From an uncultured Pseudomonadota bacterium (GTDB lineage Bacteria > Myxococcota_A > UBA796 > GCA-2862545): a stretch of DNA of 64,000 nucleotides. Location: the NCBI GenBank assembly GCA_903861005.1, contig CAIOSP010000017.1, forward strand, positions 50,288-114,287. Direction: 5' to 3'. The notes beneath the pieces were generated by a model. That model had not been told where the DNA came from. It made no database searches and saw only the letters and a list, made by a program, of their open reading frames with translations. The stretch's first letter is position 1. The number at the start of each line of letters is the position of its first letter. Positions 10,361 through 19,554 of the stretch are shown here, in pieces. Both the position numbers and the translations under genes were made by a program.

Positions 10361-11014
10361 TCAGCCCGCGCGCGTGAGCCGGTAGAGGTCGGTCGACGCG
10401 CGGGAGACGCCCAGGCGGGTCTTCTCCTTCTCGTCGGCGGCGTCCGCGGGGCGCGCCAGGCGGGTGATCTCAAACGACGCCGCGTAGAGCGCCTCGACCT
10501 CCTCAGGCGGCACCGCGAACGGCGGGCCCGCGCGCTCGGCCTGCGGGTAGTCGAACACGCACAGCAGCATGGTGCCGCCGGGCTTGAGCGCGCGGGCGAG
10601 CGTGGCGGCGTAGCGGCGACGTAGATCCGGCGGCAGGGCGACCGTGGCCGCGCGGTCCCAGATCGCGTCGAACGAGCCGTCGGTCGGCAGGTCGAAGACG
10701 TCGCCCTGCCAGATCTCCAGGCCGGGCACGGACCATACGGTGTACGGGCCGCGGGGGGTGACGTCGGGTGTCAGGTCGTGCTCGCGGAAGAAGGCCTCGG
10801 AGGCCACCGCGGACAGCTCGACGCCGACGACGCTGTGCCCCTGCGCGCGCAGCCAGGCCATGTCGTGCGTCTTGCCGCACAGCGGGACGAGCACGCGCGC
10901 GCTCGCGGCCAAGGCGAGGCCGGGCCAGCCGGCGACCAGATCCGTGTTGGGCTTGCCCTCGTGAAAGCCGATCTGACCCATCTGCCAGCGCTCGTGCCAG
11001 AAATCGGGATGCAT
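10361..11014 (-). CDS. tpm: Thiopurine S-methyltransferase family protein
   Basis: 217 aa. The N-terminus has the TPMT signature: FWHERWQMGQIGFHEGKPN at residues 5-23, VLVPLCGKTHDM near 41-52 (SAM-binding loop), GVELS near 64, and FDAIWDRAATVALPP near 115. In bacteria this family methylates thiol, selenium or tellurium compounds with S-adenosylmethionine; the natural substrate here is unknown. GGAG lies 5-8 bases upstream of the ATG. It ends 16 bp from the convergent CARDB gene and stands alone or follows the kinase gene on the same strand (93-bp gap). No export signal; cytoplasmic. Confidence 0.9.
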   Translation of the reverse strand: MHPDFWHERWQMGQIGFHEGKPNTDLVAGWPGLALAASARVLVPLCGKTHDMAWLRAQGHSVVGVELSAVASEAFFREHDLTPDVTPRGPYTVWSVPGLEIWQGDVFDLPTDGSFDAIWDRAATVALPPDLRRRYAATLARALKPGGTMLLCVFDYPQAERAGPPFAVPPEEVEALYAASFEITRLARPADAADEKEKTRLGVSRASTDLYRLTRAG

Positions 11015-11107
11015 GGGGTCTCCAGGGGCGGGCGGCGTGCGCCATGGGTTGGGGCGCCCGCGGTATCTCGTGGGGGCTCGCTTTGGGCGCGTCTGCCGAT
11101 TCGTCGC

Positions 11108-14100
11108 TCAGCGCTGGGCGGCGATCGCCTCGTCCAGCGCGCGGACCTGCGCGCCCTGGCCCAGCAGCTGCCACTGACCGCGGGCGAGCGCCATCGCACG
11201 GATCGCGTCCTCCTTGCGGCCCGCGCGCGCGGCGATCACTCCGGCCGCCTCGGCCTGACGGGCCACGTCGATGTCGACGAAGGCGCTCTCGGTGAGCAGC
11301 CGCTCCGCCTCGGCCAAGCAGCGGGCCCAGGCGTCCCAGTCGCCCAGCGCGGCGCGGCAGGGGAGCGAGGCCGCGTACACCACGGCCAGGTAGCCAGGGC
11401 GACCCTGCGCCCTCCACGCATTCTCCAGCGCCTCCAGCTCCGGCAGAGCCTCGGCGTAGCGCTCCTGCGCGATCCGGCAGAGCGCCAAGTTCAAACGCGA
11501 GATGGACGCATCGCGCCCGAGCGACTCGTCCAGGCGGGACACCTCTTGGTAGCCGATCTCCGCCTCGGCGAGGCGACCCGAGTAGCGGTTGACCTCGGCC
11601 AGCCCGTGCAGGCCCAGCGCGATGCCGCCGCGGTGCCCTTCGGCGCGCAGCACGGCCAGGCTGCCGCGGTAGTGCGCCTCGGCCAGATCCAGCTCGCCGC
11701 GCATGCGGGCGATGTCACCCAGGCCCGAGCGACACAGCGCCGCGCCGGTTCGGTCGCCGTGCCGCTCGCAGCGCGTCTGCGCCTCGGTGAGCTGGGCCTC
11801 GGCGCCGGCCATGTCGCCCATGTGGATGGCGACGCTCGACAGGTTGCGCAGCGTGTCGGCGACGCCGGCGTCGTCCTCCAGGCGCGCCCAGAGGGCCAGG
11901 GAGAGCTGGAACAGGCGCCAAGCCTCGGGCACCTCGCCGCGCACGCGGGCGATGTCGGCCTGCTCAGCCAGCGCCTCGGCCTCCTCGCGGGCCCAGCCGT
12001 GTTGTCGCGCCGCGTTCGCCGCGCTCCGCGCCTCGACCAGCGCCAGATCCAGCGCCTGGCGTGACTTGTCGATGCGCGCGGCGATCAGCGAGGCGCGCAC
12101 GCTCCGCACGTCGCGCTGCACGTCCTTGATCCGAGCGAGCGCCGCCCGCGCGAGCTCCAGCGCGCGCTCGGCCTGGCGGGTGTCCTCGTTGAGGATGCGC
12201 AGTCTCGCCACGTCCAGCAGCACGGTGGCGGCGGTGTCGGCGTCGCCCGCGCGCAGCAGGTGCGCGCCTCGACGCGTCACGGCGCTCAGGTCGCGGCGGG
12301 AGGAGAGCATGGTCGCGCAGGCCTGGTTGATCGTCAGCCAGCGCCCGTCTTCGCGCGAGACGCGCTCGATGCTCTCGCGCAGCATGCCGTGGGCGAAGCG
12401 CCAGCCCTCGGGCGTGGGCGTGGCCAGCCGCTCGCGGACCAGCCGCGCGACCAGACCGGTGGGGACGTGCACGTAGGCCAGTCGGCAGGTCTCGCGCCAC
12501 TCGACGTCGTCGACCGAGGCGCCGAGCGCGGACGCCACCTCCAGCGCGGGGCGTGCGCCGTCGAGCGCGCCGACCAGCAGGCGCTCCAGGCGCTCCGCCC
12601 ACACGCCGTGCAGGTCATCCGGCAAGGTGGGGACCGCGTCGTCGGTCAGGTCCCAGCCCTGCGGCGTGGGCCGGAGCAGGCCGCGCTGTACCCAATCGGC
12701 GACCAGGTGCACCAGGAAGAGCGGGTTGCCTCCGACGCGCTTCGCCACGCGCCGAGCGCGCGACGCCCGCAGCGGCAGGAGGCGCCGCACCAGCGCCACC
12801 GTGTCGGTCTCGGTGAGCGGGGCCAGATCCATCCGCGACGTGTTGGGGTGCTGCAGGATGGCGCTCAAGCGGTCGCGGGTGTCGCGGGCCTCCGACATCG
12901 CGTCGTTGCGCGCGGTCAGCACGAACAGCGCAGGGCCCGCGACGTTGTTCTCCAGCACGTGCGCGACGAACTCGATCGAGGCGTCGCCGTAGGGGATGTC
13001 GTCGATCCACAGCACCACCGGCCGGACGCGCGTCTCCAAGAAGAGCAGCTTGACCAGCAGCGCCAAGCGCTCGCGCGGGTCTGGCGCGCGCGGTCCGGCC
13101 ACGTCGAAGAGCAGCATGTCGCACAGGGCCCGAGCCTCGTCGGCGTCGGCGTCGCCGCGACGGTTCAGGTACTTGCGCAGCCGCAGCGTGGCCTTGTCCG
13201 GCGACAGCCCGTCCAGCCCGAAGTTGCGGCGGACGGTGGCGACCAGGCCCAGGTGACGGCCTCCGCCTTGCTCGTGGTGCACCTCGAACGGGTAGGCGGC
13301 GCCGCTCTCGTGCACGCGCTCGACCAGCCAGCGCGCCAGCGCAGACTTGCCCACGCCCGCCGAGCCCTGGATGACGACCACCCGCACGCTCCGGTCGCGG
13401 TGGGCGCTGCGGAGCGCGCGCCACAGCGTGTCCTGCTCGGACTCGCGCCCGACCAGACCGAGCGCCCGCAGGCCGACCAGGCCAAGCCCCGTGCCGTGCA
13501 GCGGCAGCGGCTCGGACTCCAGCGGTTCGATCGTGCGCCAGTCGGCGGGCAACGGAGGCGTCTCGACGACCATCGGCGCGACGGCGGGCGAGGGCTCCTG
13601 CTCGGAGGGCTCGCTGGTCTGGTCGGCCAGCTCGGGGAACAGCGCGGTGTCGAGGAAGCCGTCCAGCGTCATGTCGGACTGTCGGCGCACCACGCGGCGG
13701 GTGTCGGCCGCCACCCGACGTCGCGTCTCGCCCAGGCGCGACAGACCCCAAGCCGCCTCGGCTGCGCGGCGGAAGCGGTGGTTCGGGTCCTTCACCAGCA
13801 TGCGGCGCAGCCAGGACTCCAACGCGTCCGGCACGTCGAAGCGCGGCTCAAAGCGGGGTGGCGTGTCGTAGACGTGGGCGTGGGCAAGCTCGCTCGGGAC
13901 CGTACCCTGAAACGGCGGCGCGCCCGTCACCATCTCCCAGACGACGCAGGCCAGGGCATACAGATCGGTCCAGGGGCCCAGGTCGCGCCACGCGCCGCGC
14001 ACCTGCTCGGGCGCCATGTAGCGGGGCGTGCCGATGACCCCCATCGCGTGCGCGCCGATCGCGTGCGCGATGCCAAAGTCCGACAGCTTGGGGCCGGGGC

Positions 14101-14560
14101 GCAGGTCGTTGGGACCGGCCATCAGGATGTTCGACGGCTTGATGTCGCGGTGCACGATGCCGCGCGCGTGGGCGTGGGCCAGCGCCTGGAGCAGCGGCTG
14201 CACCATGCCGACGACGTCCAGCCAGGTCCAGCCGATCATGTGCTCGAGCGAGCCCAGGCTGGCCAGTTCCATGGCGAGCCACGGCTGACCGGGCACCAGG
14301 TCCGGGTCGTTCGACGCCACGTCGTAGGGCACCGTGCCGTGGTCGAACAGCATGACGATGCCGGGGTGCGACAGGGCGGCGACGCTCGCCAGCTCGGCGC
14401 GGAACGCGTCCTCGGCGCGGCTGTCCTCCGCCATGGTCTGCAGGACCTTCACCGCGGCGAAGACCCGCTCCTCCGTGTGCAGCGCGCGCCAGACCAGCCC
14501 GCTCCCACCGCGTCCGATCGGCTCGATCAGCTCGAAGGGGCCAAGGCGGGGCAGGGGCAT
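11108..14560 (-). CDS. Serine/threonine protein kinase fused to AAA-type ATPase and TPR sensor
   Basis: 1150 aa. Residues 8-285 are a Hanks-type kinase with Gly loop 16-21 (GRGGSG), Lys38, HRDIKPSN at 137-144, DFG at 161-163 and APE at 183-185, all intact. After a linker comes a STAND-like ATPase with P-loop GSAGVGKS at 399-406 and a probable Walker B (VLWIDDIPYGD near 515). From about residue 740 to the end are degenerate TPR helices (repeats such as AEAHYRGSLAVL and ALCRSGLGDIARMRG). The layout matches myxobacterial PknB/PknK-like multidomain kinases, which sense through the TPR/ATPase part. GGGAGAG precedes the ATG. The partner is unknown and no phosphatase is adjacent. There is no transmembrane segment, so it is cytosolic. 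Confidence 0.88.
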   Translation of the reverse strand: MPLPRLGPFELIEPIGRGGSGLVWRALHTEERVFAAVKVLQTMAEDSRAEDAFRAELASVAALSHPGIVMLFDHGTVPYDVASNDPDLVPGQPWLAMELASLGSLEHMIGWTWLDVVGMVQPLLQALAHAHARGIVHRDIKPSNILMAGPNDLRPGPKLSDFGIAHAIGAHAMGVIGTPRYMAPEQVRGAWRDLGPWTDLYALACVVWEMVTGAPPFQGTVPSELAHAHVYDTPPRFEPRFDVPDALESWLRRMLVKDPNHRFRRAAEAAWGLSRLGETRRRVAADTRRVVRRQSDMTLDGFLDTALFPELADQTSEPSEQEPSPAVAPMVVETPPLPADWRTIEPLESEPLPLHGTGLGLVGLRALGLVGRESEQDTLWRALRSAHRDRSVRVVVIQGSAGVGKSALARWLVERVHESGAAYPFEVHHEQGGGRHLGLVATVRRNFGLDGLSPDKATLRLRKYLNRRGDADADEARALCDMLLFDVAGPRAPDPRERLALLVKLLFLETRVRPVVLWIDDIPYGDASIEFVAHVLENNVAGPALFVLTARNDAMSEARDTRDRLSAILQHPNTSRMDLAPLTETDTVALVRRLLPLRASRARRVAKRVGGNPLFLVHLVADWVQRGLLRPTPQGWDLTDDAVPTLPDDLHGVWAERLERLLVGALDGARPALEVASALGASVDDVEWRETCRLAYVHVPTGLVARLVRERLATPTPEGWRFAHGMLRESIERVSREDGRWLTINQACATMLSSRRDLSAVTRRGAHLLRAGDADTAATVLLDVARLRILNEDTRQAERALELARAALARIKDVQRDVRSVRASLIAARIDKSRQALDLALVEARSAANAARQHGWAREEAEALAEQADIARVRGEVPEAWRLFQLSLALWARLEDDAGVADTLRNLSSVAIHMGDMAGAEAQLTEAQTRCERHGDRTGAALCRSGLGDIARMRGELDLAEAHYRGSLAVLRAEGHRGGIALGLHGLAEVNRYSGRLAEAEIGYQEVSRLDESLGRDASISRLNLALCRIAQERYAEALPELEALENAWRAQGRPGYLAVVYAASLPCRAALGDWDAWARCLAEAERLLTESAFVDIDVARQAEAAGVIAARAGRKEDAIRAMALARGQWQLLGQGAQVRALDEAIAAQR

Positions 14561-14630
14561 GACTCTCCCGAGAACACGGCAATCCTACCGCGTCCGTCAC
14601 CGGGCGCGGTCAAGGATCGACACGGACGCC

Positions 14631-15938
14631 TCAGACGGCTTCGAGGATCGCGGCGGCGCCCAGTCCACCGGCGGCGCAGATGCCCAGCAGGGCCGTCTGC
14701 TTTCCCGTACGGTGCAGCTCGTTCGCCATGGTCAGCACCATGCGGGCGCCGGTGGCGCCGAACGGGTGGCCGAGCGCGATGCTGCCGCCGTGCACGTTCA
14801 TGCGGGCCGGGTCGACCGTGCCCACGGCGCTGTCGCGGCCCAGGCGCTGCTTGGCGAACGCATCGGACGCCAGCATCTTGGTGATCGACAGCACCTGCGC
14901 GGCGAACGCCTCGTGGATGTCGACCAGGTCGATGTCTTCGAGCTTCATGCCCGCGCGCTCGAGCGCCAGCGGCATGGCGAGGGCCGGGCCCATCAGGACC
15001 TGATCGGCCGGATCGACGCCGACGTAGGCCCAGCTGCGGAAGGCGGCGAGCGGCGTGTAGCCGAGCTCCTTGGCCTTCTCCTCGCTCATGATCAGCACGC
15101 AGCCCGCGCCGTCCGTGAGCGCCGAGCTGTTGGCGGCGGTGAGCGTGCCGCCCTTCTTGAACGCGGCCGACAGCTTGGAGAGCTTCTCCATGCTGGTGTC
15201 GCCGCGCACGATGGTGTCGGCCGACACGACCTTGCCGTCCGGCGTGGTCACGGTGCAGACCTCGTCCGCGAAGCGGCCCGACGCGATGGCCGCGGCGGCG
15301 CGCTGGTGCGACAGCACGGTGAGCTCGTCCTGCGCCTGGCGGGTGATGCCGTTGCGCTCGGCCATCACCTCCGCCGACTCGCCCATGAGCTCACCCGTGG
15401 TGCGCTCGGCGATGCGGGGCTTGGTGGGGATGAGGTCGCGCGAGGGGTTGATCTGCGACAGGACGCGGAAGTAGTCGGCCGCGCCCGCCTTGCGGTTCAT
15501 GGCGACGGGCGCCACCTTGCGCATGAACGACGTGGGCATGGTCAGCGCCGCGTTCGACGTGCTGTCGCTGCCGCCCGCGATCATCACGTCGTGTTCGCCG
15601 CGCTCGATGGCGGCGACGGCCAGCGTGATGGCCTGCAGGCCCGACGCGCAGGCGCGGGTCACGGTCATGGCCTCGGCCTCGGCGGGCAGCGCGAGGTCGA
15701 GCGCGATCTCGCGGCCGACGTTCGGGCTGAGCTGCGGGAGAATGACGCCGCCCCACACGATGCCACCGATCTGGCTGCGGTCGAGGTGGGTCTTCTCAAG
15801 CAGGGCGGCCACGGCGGCCTTGCCCAGCTCGATGGTGTCCATCTGGAGGTACTCGGCGAACGCGCGAACGAACGGGGTGCGCACACCATCGACGATCACC
15901 GCGCGGCGCGCCGCGGGGCGGGGGGAGCTCTTGGCCAT
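14631..15938 (-). CDS. Acetyl-CoA acyltransferase (thiolase), FadA2/FadI-like
   Basis: 435 aa from ATG 15938, preceded by GGAGG; an upstream in-frame extension overlaps the next gene and is rejected. Thiolase features are present: nucleophile Cys97 in RACASGLQA, HGGSIALGHPFGATGAR near 385-400 (catalytic His), and the C-terminal GICAAGGLGAA near 420 (catalytic Cys). It cleaves 3-ketoacyl-CoA or joins acyl-CoAs. It is last in a same-strand set with fabG and the MaoC hydratase. The same trio occurs as fadA2-fabG4-htdX in mycobacteria, suggesting one fatty-acyl elongation or degradation unit. Confidence 0.9.
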   Translation of the reverse strand: MAKSSPRPAARRAVIVDGVRTPFVRAFAEYLQMDTIELGKAAVAALLEKTHLDRSQIGGIVWGGVILPQLSPNVGREIALDLALPAEAEAMTVTRACASGLQAITLAVAAIERGEHDVMIAGGSDSTSNAALTMPTSFMRKVAPVAMNRKAGAADYFRVLSQINPSRDLIPTKPRIAERTTGELMGESAEVMAERNGITRQAQDELTVLSHQRAAAAIASGRFADEVCTVTTPDGKVVSADTIVRGDTSMEKLSKLSAAFKKGGTLTAANSSALTDGAGCVLIMSEEKAKELGYTPLAAFRSWAYVGVDPADQVLMGPALAMPLALERAGMKLEDIDLVDIHEAFAAQVLSITKMLASDAFAKQRLGRDSAVGTVDPARMNVHGGSIALGHPFGATGARMVLTMANELHRTGKQTALLGICAAGGLGAAAILEAV

Positions 15939-15976
15939 GACTGCCTCCAGGGAGGGGTGGGAAGGGAGAGGGGCGC

Positions 15977-17401
15977 CTAGGCGCCGATGAAGGCGCCGCC
16001 GCATACGCGGACGACGCGGCCGGTGATGCCGTAGGAGCCCGGTGAGGCCAGGAAGACGATCGCCTCGGCGATGTCGATGGGCAGGCCGCCCTGCACCAGC
16101 GCCGACAGGCGACGGCCCGCCTCACGCGTGGCAGCGGGGATGGCGGCGGTCAGGCGCGTCTCGATGAAGCCCGGCGCGATGCCGTTCACCGTGATGTTGC
16201 GCTTGGCGAGCTTGGGCGCCGCGGCGTCCAAGAAGCCGATGACGCCGGCCTTGCTGGCCGCGTAGTTGGTCTGGCCAAAGTTGCCGGCGATGCCTGCCAC
16301 CGACGACAGCGCGATCACGCGGCCGTGGGCGCGCAGGTGCGGCGCCAGCGCGTCCGTCAGGTTGAGGATGGCGCGCAGGTTGATGTCGAACGTCATGTCC
16401 CAACGCTCGCGGTCCATGTTCCCGAGCGTCTTGTCGCGGGTGACGCCGGCGTTGTGGACGATGATGTCCAGGCCGCCGTGGGCCTTGGCGGCCTCAAGGA
16501 TGCGGTCGGCCGCGTCGGCCGCGGTCACGTCCACCGCAACGGCCGTGCCGCCGATGCGACGCGCGACCTCACCGAGCGCGTCGGCGTCGGCCGGGCGGTC
16601 CAGGCAGAGCACGTGGGCGCCTTCGCGCGCGAGGGCGGTGGCCGTGGCCTCGCCGATGCCGCGGGCCGCGCCCGTCACCACCGCGACCTTGCGGTCGAGC
16701 GGCAGGGTCCAGGCGATCTGCGCGGGCGCCTTGCCGCCGGCCACCACGATGGGCTGACCGGTGAAGAACGCGGAGCGCTTGGACAGCAGCCAGCGCAGCG
16801 GGCCCGCGACGGCGTCGTCGGCCTTGTCGGACACGAGCAGCAGGTTGGCCGTGGTGCCCTTGCCGCCGGTCTCCTTGGCGAGCGCGCGGATGAAGCCCTC
16901 GAGCGCGCGGCGCACGGCGACGACCTCGACCTCCTTGGCCTCGGACGGGATGCGGCCGATCACGACCACGCGGCCGTTGCGCGACACCGACTTGATGCGC
17001 GGCTGGAAGAAGGTGTGGAGCGACGCGAGGGTGTCGACCGAGTCGATGCCCGACGCGTCGAACACGATGGCGTGCACGCGGGACTCGGGCGTGGCGCCCG
17101 CGCCGATCGACGCGATGGAGCGGCCCCAGGCCTCGCCGGCCTCATGCCACGGCGTGCCCGCGCCGGTCTCGCCCTCGACCAGCAGGCCCGCGCCGGACTC
17201 CGCCAGGGTGCGCGCGATCACGGTGGACAGCGTGCTGCCCGGAGCGGCGCCCACGAGCACGGTCTTGCCGTCGAGCGGGCGGGCTTCCCACGCGCCGTCG
17301 GCGCGATCCAGCTTCTGCGGGATGGGGAGGGGCAGGCCCAGGCGTTCGATGACGGTGCGCGCGGTGCGGTTGGCGCCGAGCTCGACGAGGAAGTCGCTCA
17401 T
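15977..17401 (-). CDS. fabG: High-molecular-weight 3-oxoacyl-ACP/CoA reductase, FabG4-like
   Basis: 474 aa, about twice a normal FabG. Residues about 40-225 are a degenerate flavodoxin/Rossmann-like domain without the usual nucleotide loop. Residues 235-474 are a classical SDR with TGAARGIG at 243-250, NAG near 317-319, Asn341, Ser367, Tyr380 and Lys384, so the catalytic tetrad is complete. This two-domain build is characteristic of FabG4 (HMwFabG), an NADH-dependent 3-oxoacyl reductase. It lies 3 bp downstream of the MaoC hydratase stop and 38 bp ahead of the thiolase start, consistent with one operon. The reaction interconverts 3-oxoacyl and 3-hydroxyacyl thioesters. Confidence 0.9.
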   Translation of the reverse strand: MSDFLVELGANRTARTVIERLGLPLPIPQKLDRADGAWEARPLDGKTVLVGAAPGSTLSTVIARTLAESGAGLLVEGETGAGTPWHEAGEAWGRSIASIGAGATPESRVHAIVFDASGIDSVDTLASLHTFFQPRIKSVSRNGRVVVIGRIPSEAKEVEVVAVRRALEGFIRALAKETGGKGTTANLLLVSDKADDAVAGPLRWLLSKRSAFFTGQPIVVAGGKAPAQIAWTLPLDRKVAVVTGAARGIGEATATALAREGAHVLCLDRPADADALGEVARRIGGTAVAVDVTAADAADRILEAAKAHGGLDIIVHNAGVTRDKTLGNMDRERWDMTFDINLRAILNLTDALAPHLRAHGRVIALSSVAGIAGNFGQTNYAASKAGVIGFLDAAAPKLAKRNITVNGIAPGFIETRLTAAIPAATREAGRRLSALVQGGLPIDIAEAIVFLASPGSYGITGRVVRVCGGAFIGA

Positions 17402-17404
17402 GAT

Positions 17405-18307
17405 TCAGTCCTTCCGAAGCGTGTAGGATCCGATGAGGTTTGCAGGCGCTCCAACGGAGTCGCCGACGAAGAAGGTGCCAGGCTCGGCCACGAACAGGCC
17501 GACCTTGCCAGGGAGCTTGACCGGGCGCGCAAAACGCACGTCGTACTGCGACATCGAGTCGATCCGGCCAGACAGCACGGACGCGTTCACGCCCTCCAGC
17601 GCGCGCGCCATGGTGGCGAAGCCGTGCAGGATGCAGCCACCAAAGCCCGCCGCGCGACCGGCCGCGGGGATCCAGTGGATCGGGTTGAAGTCGCCGGTGA
17701 GGACGGCGAAGTCCAGGCCCGCGTTGGCGGGGAGCTTCCACCGCGCCAGCTCGCGCGCGTCGTTCGGCACGATCTTGGGGGCGTCCGGGACCTTTTCGCC
17801 GACGGAGCCCTTCTTGCGCTTCTTGGGCAGCACCAGGCGCATCTCCGCCACCTGGGCGTCAGGCGCGCTCGCGGTGCTGGTGGTGACGCGCTGGTGGAAG
17901 ACCACGCGGCGCTCGTCGTCGTCAATCCGGATCAATTGCGCGGTGACGATCAGGTCCTCCCCCACGGGGATGGGCCGGTTCATCGTCAGCGTGACGCCGC
18001 CGTTGAGGATCTTGGAGACGTCGTAGGGCACGCCCTCCAGCGTCTTGGACATCCAGGGGAAGTTCCAGTACGGGAAGAAGTGGTGCGGCACCTGGCCGGC
18101 CCAGGCCTTGGGATCCCCGCCGACCCACACGAGGTAGTCGCGGATGAGGTCCTGGGCGGGGGCCTTGACGTGGCCGGTGATGAGCGGGCCCGGGGTGGCG
18201 AACGCGCCGCCCTTGAGGCCGCGCGAGCGGAACGCCGTGACGCCGCCCTTGAGCAGCCCGACGACGTTGGGACCCTGCCGAAGCAGGTGGCGTGCAGACA
18301 CGGACAT
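17405..18307 (-). CDS. MaoC-like (R)-3-hydroxyacyl thioester dehydratase, HtdX-like
   Basis: 300 aa from ATG 18307. It is a double-hotdog protein; the C-terminal half carries the hydratase-2 motif with Asp206 and His211 (GDFNPIHW) and a following GFGGCILHGFATMARAL segment. The family removes water from (R)-3-hydroxyacyl-ACP/CoA or adds it to the enoyl form. With fabG 3 bp downstream and a thiolase after that, the cluster covers hydration, reduction and C-C steps on acyl thioesters. First gene of the operon; its promoter should lie in the 88-bp divergent gap to the RsmC-like gene, which contains the palindrome GGGTTAACCC at 18340-18349. Confidence 0.88.
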   Translation of the reverse strand: MSVSARHLLRQGPNVVGLLKGGVTAFRSRGLKGGAFATPGPLITGHVKAPAQDLIRDYLVWVGGDPKAWAGQVPHHFFPYWNFPWMSKTLEGVPYDVSKILNGGVTLTMNRPIPVGEDLIVTAQLIRIDDDERRVVFHQRVTTSTASAPDAQVAEMRLVLPKKRKKGSVGEKVPDAPKIVPNDARELARWKLPANAGLDFAVLTGDFNPIHWIPAAGRAAGFGGCILHGFATMARALEGVNASVLSGRIDSMSQYDVRFARPVKLPGKVGLFVAEPGTFFVGDSVGAPANLIGSYTLRKD

Positions 18308-18339
18308 GTGAGCCTCGGATCCCGGTCTGAGGGGGCGAC

Positions 18340-18349
18340 GGGTTAACCC
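18340..18349. promoter_or_regulatory. 10-bp palindrome in the divergent acyl-CoA operon / rsmC promoter region
   Basis: GGGTTAACCC is a perfect palindrome midway in the 88-bp gap between two divergent starts (18307 minus, 18396 plus). Its position suits an operator or shared promoter element, but no matching second site or recognised consensus was found, so the role is a guess. Confidence 0.25.
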
Positions 18350-18395
18350 ATGTCCGCCCTGTGTGCGCCCCGCACTTGGGGGTTGCGTGGGTACC

Positions 18396-19439
18396 ATGGC
18401 TGAACGTGACGATCCGCTTGAAGTCCTCTTCCGTCCCTGGCGCGCCGAGCCGCCCGCGTTCGAGTCGACCGACCGCGTGCTCTTCCTGGGCGCTCGCCTG
18501 CACCCGGATCTGGCACTGGCGGCCCCCGCGGCGCTCTCGGCCGCCCAGCCCTGGCAGCCCGCGGCCGACGCGCTGCTGGCGGCCGGGATCCCCGTGTCCC
18601 CCGACGACCGCGACCTGGGCCAGGGCTACGCGTCCGTGCTCGTGCTCCCGGAGCGTCAGCGCGACGCCGCGCGCGCCTGGCTGGGCCGCGCCGTGCTTGC
18701 CGCGCGCCAGGGCGGCGAGGTGATCGCCTGCGCCCCCACCCGCGAGGGCGGCCAGCGCCTGGGCGACGAGCTCGCCGAGCTGCTGGGCGAGGTGACGATC
18801 GACGTGAAGGCGCGCTGCCGCGTGGTGCGCGGCGTGCGCGGCCCCGACGCCGACCTCGAGCTGGCCGCGACCTGGGCAGACCAGGACCGCGTGCGCGAGG
18901 TGTGGCGCGGCATGTCGTCGCGGCCCGGCCTGTTCGCCTGGGATCACGTGGACGAGGGCAGCGCGCGCCTGGCCGAGTGCCTCCCGAACGACCTGGGCGG
19001 CGTGGTCGCCGACGTCGGCTGCGGCTGGGGCTACCTGTCGGCCGCCGTGCTCGCCCGCGGCGTGCGCCCGACCGAGTTGCACCTGATCGAGGCCGACGCG
19101 CGCGGACTGCGGATCGCCAAGGCGAACCTGGCGCCGCACGCGGCGGGCGTCGCGCTGCATGGCCACTGGATCGACGCGACGACGAAATGGCCGGTGCCTG
19201 CGCTCGACGCGATCGTGTGCAACCCGCCGTTCCATGAGCGGGGCGAGACCAGCACCGAGCTGGGGCGCGGGATCCTGCGGGCGGCGTTTGAGGCGCTGAA
19301 GGTGGGCGGGTCGCTGTGGATGGTCGCGAACCGGCACCTGCCATACGAGAAGACGCTGTTCCAGACGTTTGGAGCGTGGGACGTCGTGGACGAGCGGGGT
19401 GGGTACAAGGTGATTCGGGCGACGCGGCGGAAGGGGTAG
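18396..19439 (+). CDS. rsmC: Class I SAM-dependent methyltransferase, RsmC/RlmG-like rRNA guanine N2-methyltransferase
   Basis: 347 aa from ATG 18396. An N-terminal degenerate methyltransferase-like domain (residues 1-175) is followed by a catalytic Rossmann domain with VADVGCGWGYLS near 208-219 (SAM loop), an acidic LIEADARGL near 234-242, and the NPPFHE motif near 282 that marks N-methylation of bases. Two duplicated halves are typical of RsmC (16S G1207) and RlmG (23S G1835); which of the two cannot be decided here. It stands alone on the plus strand, divergent from the fatty-acyl operon. Confidence 0.82.
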   Translation: MAERDDPLEVLFRPWRAEPPAFESTDRVLFLGARLHPDLALAAPAALSAAQPWQPAADALLAAGIPVSPDDRDLGQGYASVLVLPERQRDAARAWLGRAVLAARQGGEVIACAPTREGGQRLGDELAELLGEVTIDVKARCRVVRGVRGPDADLELAATWADQDRVREVWRGMSSRPGLFAWDHVDEGSARLAECLPNDLGGVVADVGCGWGYLSAAVLARGVRPTELHLIEADARGLRIAKANLAPHAAGVALHGHWIDATTKWPVPALDAIVCNPPFHERGETSTELGRGILRAAFEALKVGGSLWMVANRHLPYEKTLFQTFGAWDVVDERGGYKVIRATRRKG

Positions 19440-19554
19440 GGCGGCGGAGCTTGGGGTGGCGTACGTGCCAAGCCCCACTGACCTTGCCCCCAAGGGCCAG
19501 ACCAACGGGTGCCCGCGCACGTGCGGACCTTGAGGTTCATGGTATGATTCCTCC

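Noticed and set aside
8014..10473. Very long minus-strand frame over the CARDB and mobA genes
   Set aside because: Arg/Val/Asp-biased shadow translation with no ribosome site or homology pattern, while the plus frame encodes four CARDB units with signal and anchor.
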